NCBI GenBank assembly: GCA_946965045.2
Contig: OX337240.1
Span: 2,108,001-2,172,000, forward strand
DNA: 64,000 nt
Source of the DNA: Epithemia pelagica
Taxonomy: Eukaryota > Bacillariophyta > Bacillariophyceae > Surirellales > Surirellaceae
Direction of reading: 5' to 3'
Position 1 is the stretch's first letter, and each line of letters starts with the position of its first letter. The notes below the pieces were generated by a model that was not told the origin of the DNA, searched no databases, and worked only from the letters and a program-made list of their open reading frames with translations. Shown here piece after piece: positions 16,415 through 27,000 of the stretch. Both the position numbers and the translations under genes were made by a program.

Positions 16415-16834
16415 TTACCAACGGAGGCCCAAGCGCTGGATCACGGCACACTGACCCAACGAAATAGTACAAGCATTATTGAACGGATCGAAAACTTCAG
16501 CAACAATGTCGCGAAACCTGCTCTTAGATTCGGGAGAGGTGATGTCGTCCTTATTCCCAGACCGTTTATTGTTCATGTCTTTGATACACTGGGAAATCAT
16601 GAACACTTCTGGGGACACAAAGTGGTTTTCGATATTATAAGTGCTATCCATTGGCAGGAGGACTTGAAGAGCTGACGAACTACAATGGACTTCCCCGTGC
16701 ATATCTGGTGGCAAAGAAACAAAATACTCGTGCCAGGAAGAGAAGTGTTGTTGTAGTAGACAGTAAACCATGAAAAATCGAGCTACCAATCGGCCGAAGT
16801 TTGTTGAGGTTGTCCATGTCTTTATCGAGGGCAA
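16415..16834 (-). CDS. Unidentified protein fragment, unit 1
   Basis: A 139-residue frame of good protein composition (FGRLVARFFMVYCLLQQHFS and NIENHFVSPEVFMISQCIKD). Its last 28 residues match the fragment at 5215-5397. Upstream parts differ, so the C-terminal block has been shuffled or shared by recombination. No family recognised. Confidence 0.4.
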   Translation of the reverse strand: MPSIKTWTTSTNFGRLVARFFMVYCLLQQHFSSWHEYFVSLPPDMHGEVHCSSSALQVLLPMDSTYNIENHFVSPEVFMISQCIKDMNNKRSGNKDDITSPESKSRFRDIVAEVFDPFNNACTISLGQCAVIQRLGLRW

Positions 16835-17084
16835 AAAATGAATGGATTAGAAGAAGGGTCGGATTGGTGGTGGTAGTTGGTTATTGACGATGAGGTTGAA
16901 AAGGGTTTTGAGGTTTTGGAAGTACGGTCGGTCGGAGGATGGGTCAATGGAGGCGGAGAAGGGTCCTAAGGCTGTGCCTTGGCTCAGTCTGTGAAGGCCT
17001 TTTTTGAACATGCTGTCTGGAAGGGATGATTGGTGCTTTGGTGTATAGTTGTTGCTGAGATCCTCTTCTTCTCTCTTCTCTCTT

Positions 17085-17420
17085 GAACAATTAGATTCAA
17101 ACAACACCAAAGAAAAATCCAATCCACTCTTCAATAGATTGAACACAACCACCGAAGAAAAAATCCCATCCCCTCCTCTATAGATTCAAACAACACCGAA
17201 GAAAAATCCAATCGACTCTTCAATAGATTGAACACAACCACCGAAGGAAAAATCCCATCCCCTCCTGAAAAGATTCAACACAACGACTGAAGGAAAAATC
17301 CAATCAGTAACTGCCAGAACTCTTGTTGCTGAGATCCTCTTTGTCTCTCTTCTCTTTCTCTCTTCAACAAGCCACCGAATAGATTCAACACAACCACCGA
17401 AGGAAAAAAGATTAGGAGGA
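17085..17420. repeat. GATTCAACACAACCACCGAAG minisatellite, unit 1
   Basis: Variable units built around GATTCAAACAACACCGAAG or GATTGAACACAACCACCGAA, each followed by a run of A and ATCC(C/A)ATC. About seven units of 45-60 bp, plus one CTCTCTTCTCTTTCTCTCTT block. The minus-strand frames here (17186-17467, 16847-17152) are repeat-encoded and probably not genes. Confidence 0.7.
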
Positions 17421-17476
17421 ATGGGAAGATAGTGAAGAGCCACACATGGTTCATGGTGAAGAAACACGCACAGTTC

Positions 17477-17773
17477 TTAATCAATCATCCATCCTTCAGA
17501 TGACTGTTTCAGATTCATCTTTGAATAATGCTGAAGATAAAAATATAAAGATGAATGAAGCTGTGGACTATGGTGAACTTGATGTCGGTGTTGCCTTTGA
17601 AGGAGGACATGGACAATGTCTGTGGCAGTTGGAGGACTTGGCAATGCCATGTATAGGTCTTTTTCTTCAGCATTATTGTTGTCTTCATGAGCTGTATCTA
17701 GTATATTTGTGAGAAGGAATGGGTTGAACCGATCTGAACTGTGATATGGAAGGCTGCAGAGTTGATCAGTCAC
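17477..17773 (-). CDS. Hypothetical ORF, unit 1
   Basis: A 98-residue frame with a His-rich middle (VLLQRQHRHQVHHSPQLHSS). No known family. A plus-strand frame (17446-17712) overlaps it, so coding strand is uncertain. Confidence 0.2.
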   Translation of the reverse strand: MTDQLCSLPYHSSDRFNPFLLTNILDTAHEDNNNAEEKDLYMALPSPPTATDIVHVLLQRQHRHQVHHSPQLHSSLYFYLQHYSKMNLKQSSEGWMID

Positions 17774-17957
17774 AAATTTATAATTTCCTCGTAACTGAAT
17801 ATTTTTGAAGGACAGTGTTGGAGGAACAAAGTCTTCTTGAATGTCTATTCCTTGAGTTGAGTCTTGAATGGGTTGGAGATATTTTTGAATTTAAAACCAA
17901 CCGCTGAGTGGGTTAGGTTATTTGAGAACTTTGCACCATTCATGGGCACGGCAATGC

Positions 17958-18329
17958 TTATGTTGTTAAGACATTACCAACTTTGTGCATATGCACTAGT
18001 ACATCTGGCCCACGGAAAGCAAACCCTTTGGCACCGTCCATCTTGTTGTCGACAGTCCGGAGAATCTTGAGCCATTCCTTCATCACAACCAAACTCAACA
18101 AAGCATCAGCCAACCTCGCCCGCATCACGCTTCTCCCACCTGCCCAGTCCAGGACCATCATTTCCCACCTCCTGTGGGTCGATCTCCACTCAACACACCC
18201 ATCAACTACTCCGTTAACCCAATTCTGATCCTCCCCCGTCACCAACCAACTAGACCATTTGCAATCAACTTTCCTCCAATGCACAACACTGCAACCCCTC
18301 CCCCTCCCATCCCACGCACTACTCATCAC
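17958..18329 (-). CDS. Trp-rich hypothetical ORF, unit 1
   Basis: A 123-residue frame containing VHWRKVDCKWSSWLVTGEDQ and WEMMVLDWAGGRSVMRARLA. Composition is protein-like and it ends near MDGAKGFAFRGPDVLVHMHK. Not recognised. The opposite-strand frame (18174-18488) is Pro/Thr-rich and less convincing, but could be the tail of a gene feeding into the RT fragment downstream. Confidence 0.3.
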   Translation of the reverse strand: MMSSAWDGRGRGCSVVHWRKVDCKWSSWLVTGEDQNWVNGVVDGCVEWRSTHRRWEMMVLDWAGGRSVMRARLADALLSLVVMKEWLKILRTVDNKMDGAKGFAFRGPDVLVHMHKVGNVLTT

Positions 18330-18549
18330 TACCCTCCCAGAATTGTCCTTCCTTCCCTTATCACCACTATCACTCGCTCTCTGTGCCTTGCCACCCCTTC
18401 AAATAACACCAACCCCACCCCGGTGCGATTAGGGGGCCTCAACCCACACAGCCGAATTGATCTTAGAAGGAGATTGACAGAGACCTGAGCTTGACGATAT
18501 GCAACAGTCTCTTATCAACCACATGAAAGCTTGTTTTACATAAGATGCA

Positions 18550-18900
18550 ATACCTTACCGAAGAATGGATTGCGAGATCAAAACCTGGCCAGAGTCCACT
18601 TCAACCTCCCCATCCGGCTTTCATCTCGGCCACAGCAACGCATTAGTATCACCCCATGATTTGGATGCCACAACAAATGAGTCGACGGCAAAGATCTTGA
18701 AGCAAAACGAGAACAACTCATCGACTGGTAATTAGGACTGATTAGCTGTGCTCTTATCAACATGTATTCGTACAACGGATGGAAGCACATAGTCAATGTC
18801 ATGATTTTGAAGGACCCAAACAATCTACGGATACACAGACTACGAGTAATCCACTTGTACGAACAAGACTATAATCTTGTACTGGTGACCAAGTAGCGCC
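18550..18900 (+). pseudogene. Non-LTR-type reverse transcriptase remnant, unit 1
   Basis: Two pieces of a reverse transcriptase in different frames. At 18595 the frame reads STSPSGFHLGH; from about 18760 another frame reads YNGWKHIVNVMILKDPNN followed by RIHRLRVIHLYEQDYN, the conserved segment before the RT palm in non-LTR-type RTs of microalgae. Several stops interrupt it and the palm itself is missing. It marks an older retrotransposon in the spacer. Confidence 0.5.
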
Positions 18901-18912
18901 AGACGATTCAAT

Positions 18913-19297
18913 TTAACACCAATCAACGCCCTTTGCATCCAATGCAAAGACTTTCCCCGACTCTTTCTGGGACACTTTCTCGTCGTCCGGTCCCAAAGAC
19001 GACAACAGCAATGTTTCGATTGCTGTTTCAGAGGGAGAAGGTGAAGCCACCACCATTGCCAATACCACCCAAAATCAGTCCCTCCTCAGCAACACTGCCG
19101 ACACTGCCGACATGCTGTTGGATCATCGACCGGTTGATTGTTGCCATGAAGCAGCAAATTTGGATAATGGAAGCTCCACAACCACAGAACCACCTCCACT
19201 TATTCCTCATTATCAAAATGACGACGAAGACTCAGACCTTGCCTCTCTGTTCCGAAATGTCGACTCAGACGAATCCAACGAACCTGCTCAAGTGTAG
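18913..19297 (+). CDS. Acidic Ser/Asp-rich C-terminal ORF, unit 1
   Basis: A stop-to-stop frame of 127 residues without an early ATG. It contains FPDSFWDTFSSSGPKDDNSN and an acidic tail (DDEDSDLASLFRNVDSDESN). Low-complexity, likely disordered. It may be an exon whose upstream part was overwritten by the RT remnant. Family unknown. Confidence 0.3.
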
Positions 19298-20027
19298 CAT
19301 ATCAATATGAATACTCCACCTGCCTTTCTCGGTTGTATCCTTGTGCGTGGTAACATGTCGAACTCCAGGGATGTTGTTGATGCGAGCACACATGCCATAC
19401 CAAAGCATTACGGAGGAGAGCCCTTCAATTGGTACAATTCTGCATTTCTTGAGGTACACATTCTGACGTAGAATAGCGCGTCGGTAGGTATCTGGGTTAG
19501 AACGACGAACTCGGTGACACATGAAAGAAGGATTTTCACTGCATGTTGTAGAAAGCAACTCTATCATTTCTCGAGCATCCTGCTGATTTTCGTTGCAAAA
19601 TGGTTTCCGTCGTCATCCACAAGAAAAGGAGACGAAAAGTCACAGCAAAACTTGGGGATCTTCTTCATAGAGATACCAGTTGCTTCAAAGATCTTCTTTC
19701 TAACCCATTCTCACATCTCTTCATTCAGAATGTTGCTCGGGTGGTAACCAACGAAGAATCCGATGTTAGAAATACAAATCTCGTCTTCATTCCATCCATG
19801 CACCGGTACTTTTGGCCCTCATCCTTGTCGGCCTCCTGGATGGGGTCCAACCAGAAGTCGGCTGGCTCCAGATGCTCCTCGCGTTTTTTGGAGCGGGATT
19901 CGGATTTCGTCTGATCAGACATAGTCTCTGCACTGATTTTGGTGGTACTTGGAGTTGCTCTGCTTGCACTCGGAGCCCGTTTGCTTGTCACAGTCGACCG
20001 AGGTTTGCGGTCACGCACCATGGTCAA
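19265..20027 (-). pseudogene. Frameshifted unidentified gene, unit 1
   Basis: Three protein-like pieces in order on the minus strand: 20027-19725 (basic start, then EEHLEPADFWLDPIQEADKD), about 19700-19560 (KKIPKFCCDFSSPFLVDDDG) and 19567-19265 (RSNPDTYRRAILRQNVYLKK and KCRIVPIEGLSSVMLWYGMC). Stops and frame changes separate them. I do not recognise the family; a transposon-borne gene is possible. Confidence 0.35.
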
Positions 20028-20100
20028 TGAGGGATGGAGACTGTACTTCGTTGGTGGTTACTTGAGTCCACTGTTGCTTGTGGTCCATTTAAATGAGAAG

Positions 20101-20186
20101 GGGGGGGGGGGGGGGGAGGGAGACTTCTGGAAGCAAGCTTCCCAAATAAGATGAACAGTTCCTCTGAAGGGGGGGGGGGGGGGGGA
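20101..20186. repeat. Pair of G homopolymers, unit 1
   Basis: Two G runs of about 16-17 bases (near 20101-20116 and 20169-20184) separated by about 50 bp. In unit 2 the runs are about 19 and 9 bases. Lengths are unreliable in any assembly. Confidence 0.8.
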
Positions 20187-20210
20187 GACTTAAAGCAATC
20201 CGAGGTGTTT

Positions 20211-20399
20211 TCATTCACTTGGAGTGATGTAATGTTGATCTGCCCTGGACAGGCTGTGGGGCACTTCTTCTTCGCCTCCTTCTATCACACGTTGAGCAGC
20301 CTGGGCGTGGGCACCTGGTTCCGTCTCTTTCGAACCCTGAACCATGTGGTAACAGTGGATGATCCCCGCTTGATCTTTCTTCAGTTTGATTCTCACCAA
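20211..20399 (-). CDS. Hypothetical ORF, unit 1
   Basis: A 62-residue frame (MVRIKLKKDQAGIIHCYHMV, then an Ala/Glu-rich region). In unit 2 a 9-bp insertion adds three residues without breaking the frame. Not recognised. Confidence 0.2.
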   Translation of the reverse strand: MVRIKLKKDQAGIIHCYHMVQGSKETEPGAHAQAAQRVIEGGEEEVPHSLSRADQHYITPSE

Positions 20400-20483
20400 G
20401 TGTGGACGTCAGCGCATTTTCAATCTCACATGGTGTGACAAAATGACAAAAGTCTTCAGCAACTACCCCCATTACAAAGTGGA

Positions 20484-20717
20484 ATGTGTTGTTGCCTTGT
20501 TGTCATGTCAGATATATGCCATTTTGAATCCCTGTTGGATTCAAACCAAGGATCCGAACTTGATGAAATTTTGAAACAAATCGATGTAGAATACGATTGT
20601 TTCCCTCCTCCTGATTCTGACGAACAAACTGACAACAATGGTTACCAGGAAGCGTCAATACTCTCCAGGACTCTTTCATATAATAGCAGAGAATCACTAT
20701 TTCTCTTGTCCCTCTGA
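20484..20717 (+). CDS. Hypothetical ORF, unit 1
   Basis: A 77-residue frame with acidic centre (NQGSELDEILKQIDVEYDCF, PPPDSDEQTDNNGYQEA). Protein-like but unidentified; short and possibly chance. Confidence 0.25.
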   Translation: MCCCLVVMSDICHFESLLDSNQGSELDEILKQIDVEYDCFPPPDSDEQTDNNGYQEASILSRTLSYNSRESLFLLSL

Positions 20718-20886
20718 GTAAATGGCCGTATTAGTGGGACACGCCTGCAGGCGAGCAATTCTTGGTACCAGTTTGTAGACTGTTGTCTGTTCAACTATTA
20801 GGTATTCTGTAGTTTTCTATGAGCAATGAGAGATGAGCCGTGGATCGTGAAGAGGCTTTATTTCATATGAGTGAAATATCTAGATC

Positions 20887-20944
20887 GGACGACAAGGTCC
20901 ATTATGATGTGCCATGGACGACAAGGTCCATGATGACGTGCCCA
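20887..20944. repeat. 29-bp tandem duplication, unit 1
   Basis: Two adjacent 29-bp copies starting GGACGACAAGGTCCAT; also at 35403-35460 in unit 2. Confidence 0.85.
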
Positions 20945-21076
20945 GGGAAGATACAAGGTAATCTTCTACTATTGCTCCTCGGAATGGAAGTAGGATTTTC
21001 GTCTTATATAGCCTTATATTGCCCACGACGGTGGCGAGAGTCCTGGGAAAAAAGTGTGACAGTATTATATAAGCAA

Positions 21077-21809
21077 GGGTTAGACAGATAGGTACGATAG
21101 GTAAAAGGCTCGCTGAGCCGACAATCGAATCACCAACCGATACAACAATCCTCCACGGGTCAGAGAAGAGTTGCAAGTCGAAGTCCGCCGTGGGTGGGGG
21201 CAGTCGGTCCACTGATAAGAGGTAAGTCTTAAGATGAGTGTTAAAATGGTGATATTAATGATTGTGAGACGATTACTAACTAAGGTGGTTGATGGTGCCG
21301 AAGTCCTGGCTCTTGCATACGGCCATGGATCTGGTGTGATAGGTCCTCACTGGTTGGAGTAGACCGGCATTGGTGTATATTGAATGTATAGGGTGATGGA
21401 TAACATGTATGGGATGCAACAGCTCTTGCTTTGTCGTGGTATAAGTCTTGTCCTGGGCGCGTTGCTGTTTGCATTCTTGGATTTGTGGGAACAGAGATAT
21501 GGTCTCGCGTGATCGTGATTCGTGCTTTGATAACATAGACCGTTAGGTCGAATCGTGGATGCGCGTACTCGGATAGTAGAGGCGCGCACTTGATAGTTTT
21601 GGGCGCGCACGTGTTGGGCCATAGTTAATATCCGAGCGGTCGCCGATAACGCGTGCACTGCGAGCATGCCGTGGCCAAATTTATAGTTTCGCGAGCATGC
21701 CGACATTCTTTTCTCACTTTTAGGAAAATGTCATCGGATGCCATAAAATACTAGCATCATTCGATGAGTTGTAGGTTTTGCCACCTAGTTTTCGGTGAGA
21801 ATCCTAACA
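21077..21809 (-). repeat. 3' LTR of copia copy 2
   Basis: 733 bp. Differs from the other LTRs by an A for T near 21532. It directly follows the end of spacer 1; the six bases AGGGTT occur at both outer edges of the element (21076 and 29351), but overlap the LTR end, so they are not a secure target-site duplication. Confidence 0.95.
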
Positions 21810-23924
21810 CTCCCCACAATTCGTCGAATGAGGATTGTCAATTCCCTCATCACTTTCCTGGATTTTTCCTCTCCAGAATAACAAAGATCTGAGCATGGGC
21901 CAAACTGTGGCGAATTCCCAATGTTTACTGAGGATATCAGCTGGGTTTGTCTTTCCATCTTTCCAGTAGAATGCGACGTACTTTGCAGCGATAGCTTCAC
22001 GGACTCGGTGATAGGATAGGAGATGGTGCCTCTTGGAGATGATTGAGTGTGGTGCGGTGCTATTGATAACGACAGAGCGGTTATCTCCAAACATGTAACT
22101 CTTCTCTCGTAGAGGGACTCCCAAGTATCGGAGTGTAAGGCGTAGCTCCGTGATCTGATCAACTGCAGTCCTTGCGGCAACAAATTCAGATCCATACGTG
22201 GCTGTCTCCACTGTGGCTTGTCGCTTACTGTACCAGTCCACGGGTGTACCGTTTACAAAATGCAGGATGGCTGTAACTGCTTTCCCAGTAACCATATCAT
22301 GCATGAGATTTGCGTCGACATAATGTATAGTTGTCACAAAACGCCCAAGTGGGGTTGGACAGTCCTCAGGGATACGTTCCTTGGCGTCCATGTATACGGT
22401 ACGACTCCAATCGTATTCTTGGATAGGTAAACCTGATAAATCTGGCTCCCCAGTGCGGAATCTGATAGACCCATCAGGAAATGACATGAGGTATCCATAG
22501 ATGCGCTTAGCTTGCTTCAAATGACCAATCCTTGGAGCAGCTCTGAACCTTGATAGAGTCATGGTAGCAGGAAAGACATCAAAACGGCCAATGGTAATTA
22601 GCCATTGCAGTTGTCCAATAAGAGTCTGGAAATGCTGGGTCCCTTCTTCATCTAAGAGCTCAGAGTCATCGAGTTCAGGATGATCGTTAGCAATGACTGG
22701 CGGCTTTGCTTTCTTGGGTTTCTCATTGAACAATCGTTCATAGGTATCCATCATCTTCTCGATGTACCTTCGTGGGTCAGACACAAGTGTACCGTCTGGA
22801 TCTTTGGTATAACGACACCCCAAATGATACTCGATAGGTCCGACTCCTTTGAGTTTGAAGTTGTATTTTTCTGTAAAGATCTTGCAGACAGCTTCAGGGT
22901 CCATGGCAACGATAGCTAAGTCATCAACATATACAGCGATATATTCATAACAGTCTTCTCCAGGAGCCTTCTTCATCCAAATATCAGGGTCAGCCTTGCT
23001 TGGAGAAAATCCCATATCAATGAGAACATCAAACAGTTTGTCATGCCAGCGAGCACCTGAGGATTTGAGACCATATAATGCCTTGTAGATGATCAAGATA
23101 TGTCCTTCTAACTCCTTGAACTCTGGTCCTGCAATGATGAAAATCTTCTCTCTTGTTAATGCTTCTAGGTATGCGTTCCCAATATCTGCTCCCCATATTT
23201 CCATGTCGTTCATGGTTCCAAGAAATATGGCAATGCGAAGGTTGCGAATGGAGACAACCCCTGAATAGATGGTCTCAACGGGTTCCTTGGTGAGATGTCC
23301 ATCTGCGACAAGTCGTGCCTTGTGCCTTCCGTCATGCTTGACATCAAAGACCAGATGTACTCTTATCTTATGATATCCTTCTGGTGCATTGGCCAATTTC
23401 CCATTAATGAACTTGGCTTTTCCATGGTCCTTGAAAGTGTTATACGATTGGATCTGTGAGAGTTCCAATTCTGTTGCGTCTTGCCATTTCGTGTTCCCAA
23501 ATTGCTTGTCTAGTTCCACTGCTTCTTCATAGGTGCGAGGTACTTGGAAACCAAACTTGTACTTGATAGAGCGACAAACTTGTTTGATCCTGGATTGTAT
23601 AGCTGCTCGAATGAGTCTTTTGCTTGTCTTGACGTATCGCTTGAGATGTTTCCATCCGGGTAGATCCAGCAAACCATTTTTCTTGGCATATATGGCGACT
23701 GTGATGGGGTCATCATTTGCAATAAGAGATAGAGGTTCGTATGTCGTCTCCCCAGTCTCCCAATCAACAAGGACATTATATTTACTCCCTTTATAGTCTG
23801 GGTCGCTTGAGTTCAAAGGTCCTTGGTGTGCAATAACGTCTCTGAATCGGAAGAGACTATCCCCTGTCGTTTGGGCTTGATTATCCCTTTCAATGTATTC
23901 CATGAGCTGGTTGTAGGAGATCAT
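21804..23924 (-). CDS. Copia pol: reverse transcriptase and RNase H, copy 2
   Basis: 706 residues, intact. Differs from copy 1 by four residues: AAIQSRIK for AAKQSMIK, FTEKYNF for FTKKYNF and EFATVW for EFAAVW. None lies in a catalytic motif. YVDD is conserved. Confidence 0.95.
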   Translation of the reverse strand: MISYNQLMEYIERDNQAQTTGDSLFRFRDVIAHQGPLNSSDPDYKGSKYNVLVDWETGETTYEPLSLIANDDPITVAIYAKKNGLLDLPGWKHLKRYVKTSKRLIRAAIQSRIKQVCRSIKYKFGFQVPRTYEEAVELDKQFGNTKWQDATELELSQIQSYNTFKDHGKAKFINGKLANAPEGYHKIRVHLVFDVKHDGRHKARLVADGHLTKEPVETIYSGVVSIRNLRIAIFLGTMNDMEIWGADIGNAYLEALTREKIFIIAGPEFKELEGHILIIYKALYGLKSSGARWHDKLFDVLIDMGFSPSKADPDIWMKKAPGEDCYEYIAVYVDDLAIVAMDPEAVCKIFTEKYNFKLKGVGPIEYHLGCRYTKDPDGTLVSDPRRYIEKMMDTYERLFNEKPKKAKPPVIANDHPELDDSELLDEEGTQHFQTLIGQLQWLITIGRFDVFPATMTLSRFRAAPRIGHLKQAKRIYGYLMSFPDGSIRFRTGEPDLSGLPIQEYDWSRTVYMDAKERIPEDCPTPLGRFVTTIHYVDANLMHDMVTGKAVTAILHFVNGTPVDWYSKRQATVETATYGSEFVAARTAVDQITELRLTLRYLGVPLREKSYMFGDNRSVVINSTAPHSIISKRHHLLSYHRVREAIAAKYVAFYWKDGKTNPADILSKHWEFATVWPMLRSLLFWRGKIQESDEGIDNPHSTNCGEC

Positions 23925-24008
23925 CTCATCAACATTGGAGTTAGACTTGCGAAAGATATATTTGAGTCAATCTTCTTGTTTGGTTGCATCTTGTTCCAGG
24001 TCGACAAC

Positions 24009-27000
24009 TCATTTGATTACTCGTGCTCGGTGGCGCTCCCCATTCTCTTCAGTGTCACAAAGGAATGTGCGTCCAACTAAATCGTCGTAGTCAATTGTTG
24101 GCATAGGTGTGGATGGGTCTTCACTTCTGCTGTGAATAAAGACAGTGTCACCTTGCTTGTCAGTGGGTTTATGCGGCGACTCCTCCCCTGAAGAGATATC
24201 CACACGAAGGTTGGGGGTAGTGGAGGCAACGCGACGGACAGCGGAACGGTAGATGATGACGTTGTCGGCAGTGAGGATCTTCCAAGTAAAGGCATCACCA
24301 ACATTGTGGGCAAAACCAACCCAGTGGTTAATCTTCTCGTCGGGAGACGAAGGGTAAGAACCGGAGGTAGGTTCAGAAGGGTCGACACGATAGTAGACCT
24401 CATCCCAGAAAGGAAAGAAAAGGAGATGGGTAATGTCGGGTGGGGTACCGGTATGAGCCTCAAGAGGGGTGCGGCTAGAGTGGGTGGGAGAGGAAGTGTG
24501 ATTGAGGAGGTCACACACATATTCTAAACAAAGTAACCATGCAGAAGCAGGGCAACCAGAGGCATTCATGATAGCATTGGTCATACGCTTAACGGTCTGG
24601 TAGCGGTTCTCAGCTTTGTTCTGGTGTTGATGATAGGGCTCGGAACGGTATTCACCAATCAGAAGGGTGCGAAGAATATCCTTGACCTTGTGGGAAATAA
24701 GTGACGAACCACCATCACTGATCAAAGTCTCCATGACACCACGTGTACGAATGTTATCCTGGAGGGTATTGACGAATTGCTTGGTAGACTTGATACCATA
24801 AATGTCAGTAACCAAAGTATCACGACCAACAAAAATCTGAGCAATCTTGCCACCATGGTTAACAGCCGGGGTGTCGGAGAAGATGGAGTCAGTGGCAACG
24901 GGTTCATGCCGTCGTGGTAGGTTAAGGATAGGATTCCGGGCCTTAAAGTGTTTCTTCAAGGTATCCTGGTCAAAGGAAATGTGTCCATGACGAGTTGTAT
25001 GCTTGAACGTAGCGGCGATTACGTCTTCCGATTGCCACCCAAAGAAAGGGCGAAATTTCTTCCAGTCGTATTGTTCCTTGTAGAGTTTGTGGACAGACGC
25101 ATGAAGTGTGGGGTCATTGCCATCTTGATCAGCATAGATGGAAAAGAAGGAAGGTGTATCGGGGCCATGATCATATGGGAGATCAAGGAGGAGATTCAAA
25201 GTGCATACAACGCGATCGGTATACTCCCCATATTGGTCATAGGGGTACGTTTCCATACTACCATCAGTCTCCACAGATGTCCAGTTCGGTGCAGGGTCTT
25301 GATGGGGGTCTGGATGGGTATGGTCAAGTACAGAAGGATCCCAGATATGGGGTGAAGTGAACACAATATGCGGATATTTATCCATATCGTCATCAGAAGG
25401 GATTCCCAGAGATTGAATGTATGCAAGGCCATCCTTGATTCGTAAGGGCAATGCGCGTCCATCAAGGGTAGTAATGCGTTGTTTGCCATCAACCTTGACG
25501 GATCGTTCGTCGACAGATAGGCCGAAATGTTCAAATTGCGCTGGGGCATGGATAGATAAACCCTTTCCATAGTGGGCATACTCATTGAAGATACCAATAA
25601 TGGGTCCATCACTTGTATCAAACTTGGCAGCACAGGTAACAACTGGAAGGCCAGTCAATTCATGATTGTCAATACCTACGATGGTAATATGACGTCCGGT
25701 TTTGGCAAGGATACGCATGTCAGATCCTGCAAGGCCTCCATTGGCACCTCGATCGATGAGTTGATTACCAGAAAAGGTGGATTTGCGGGAGAATAGATAT
25801 TGTGACATATGAACCTTTTGCTTGTGATCGGCAGAAGACTTGAACTTGACTTTAGGACTTGACTTTGTCGTAGAAGTTGACAAGATGTTGCTGAGGTCAG
25901 ATGCTGGATGATTGATATCTGTCGATGCAATAGCCTGGTGTACGAACTGGGTAACCGGATCAGAGGATGTATCGAATGGATCTTGTTCTGGTGCATCCTG
26001 ATGGGTATCACCAATGTTGTTGGCATCAGGATCAGGGTCCGGTTCAGGATCAATGTCAAGAGAATGTGTTTGGACCTTGCGTGGAGTTGTCGGGGAATCT
26101 TGGACGGATTTATTGAAGTCGACAATGATTTGCCGATCCTCTTCAGAGAGTTTAAACCATACATCTCTTGGAAGGCTGATTTTCGACGAAGTTGGGGACT
26201 TTTCGGATTGGATATTCGTGTTGTTGATCTGGTAGTCAGGGGGCTCCACTGGTTCAAAAGGTTCATCCAACTGAAATTCATGTTGCTTTACATGACGACG
26301 GCGGTTAGACGCAGAAGTTCGGGTAGCTTGGTCATGGTCAAAAGCAGCATCAAGAAGCAGGCGGAAATATGATTGATAACAGAGAGACTTGGCTCCAGAT
26401 TTTGTGTTGACAACGTTATCCAAGATCTTGACTCGTCTTAAATCAGGTACCTTTTCAACAGCTTGCATAAGGAAGGTCATCCTTGTATGGTCATGGATAC
26501 GATCCGACAGTGGTACAAGGTTATCCAGAAGTCGTAGCTGTTCTTGAAAATGTAGGAGAAACTGACGAGTTGTACCACGCCAAGAGTCATCCAGTCGAAG
26601 ATTCGAAATGTAGCTTGTTAGGCGTAACACTTCTCGCTTAGCTAGATCAGATTCAGTGTGTAGAACATGGAGTTTCTTCAAGACGGCTCTTGCATCTTCA
26701 TCATGTTCATGTTCTCGAACATATGCTCTTCCTTGGTCGGTTTGGATAATACGTACAAGTACAGAATAGACAAAGACTTGTTGTTCTCGGAAAAGTAACT
26801 CTGCGCATTCGTCATCCTTGGGTACCTTGTAATCGAAATCAAGAACATTCGACAATCCTTGTGCTTTCGCAGTTGATTTGAATACACGCCAAAACGAATC
26901 AAAGTATCGTTCGTCTTTGAATGATTCAAATGCTGTTGCATCTCTTTTGGTTCCTTTCTTGAAAGCAGAGAGATCTAACATGGATTGAGATGTTGTAGAG

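Larger units (their letters stand above)
6564..21076. repeat. 14.5-kb direct duplication, unit 1
   Basis: A complete copia element (6564-14838) plus a 6.24-kb spacer (14839-21076). It is repeated directly as 21077-35592 at a constant offset of 14513 bp, with about 25 substitutions, changed poly-G lengths and one 9-bp indel near its right end. The junction with unit 2 lies exactly at an LTR terminus. Confidence 0.95.

Noticed and set aside
16847-17484. Minus-strand frames across the minisatellite
   Set aside because: They encode repeated FPSVVVLNLF-type peptides generated by the tandem DNA units.
21060-21085. AGGGTT as a 6-bp target-site duplication of copia copy 2
   Set aside because: The bases overlap the LTR terminus, which is also preceded by GGGG at the internal boundary, and this left flank was created by the duplication. 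It cannot be separated from LTR sequence.
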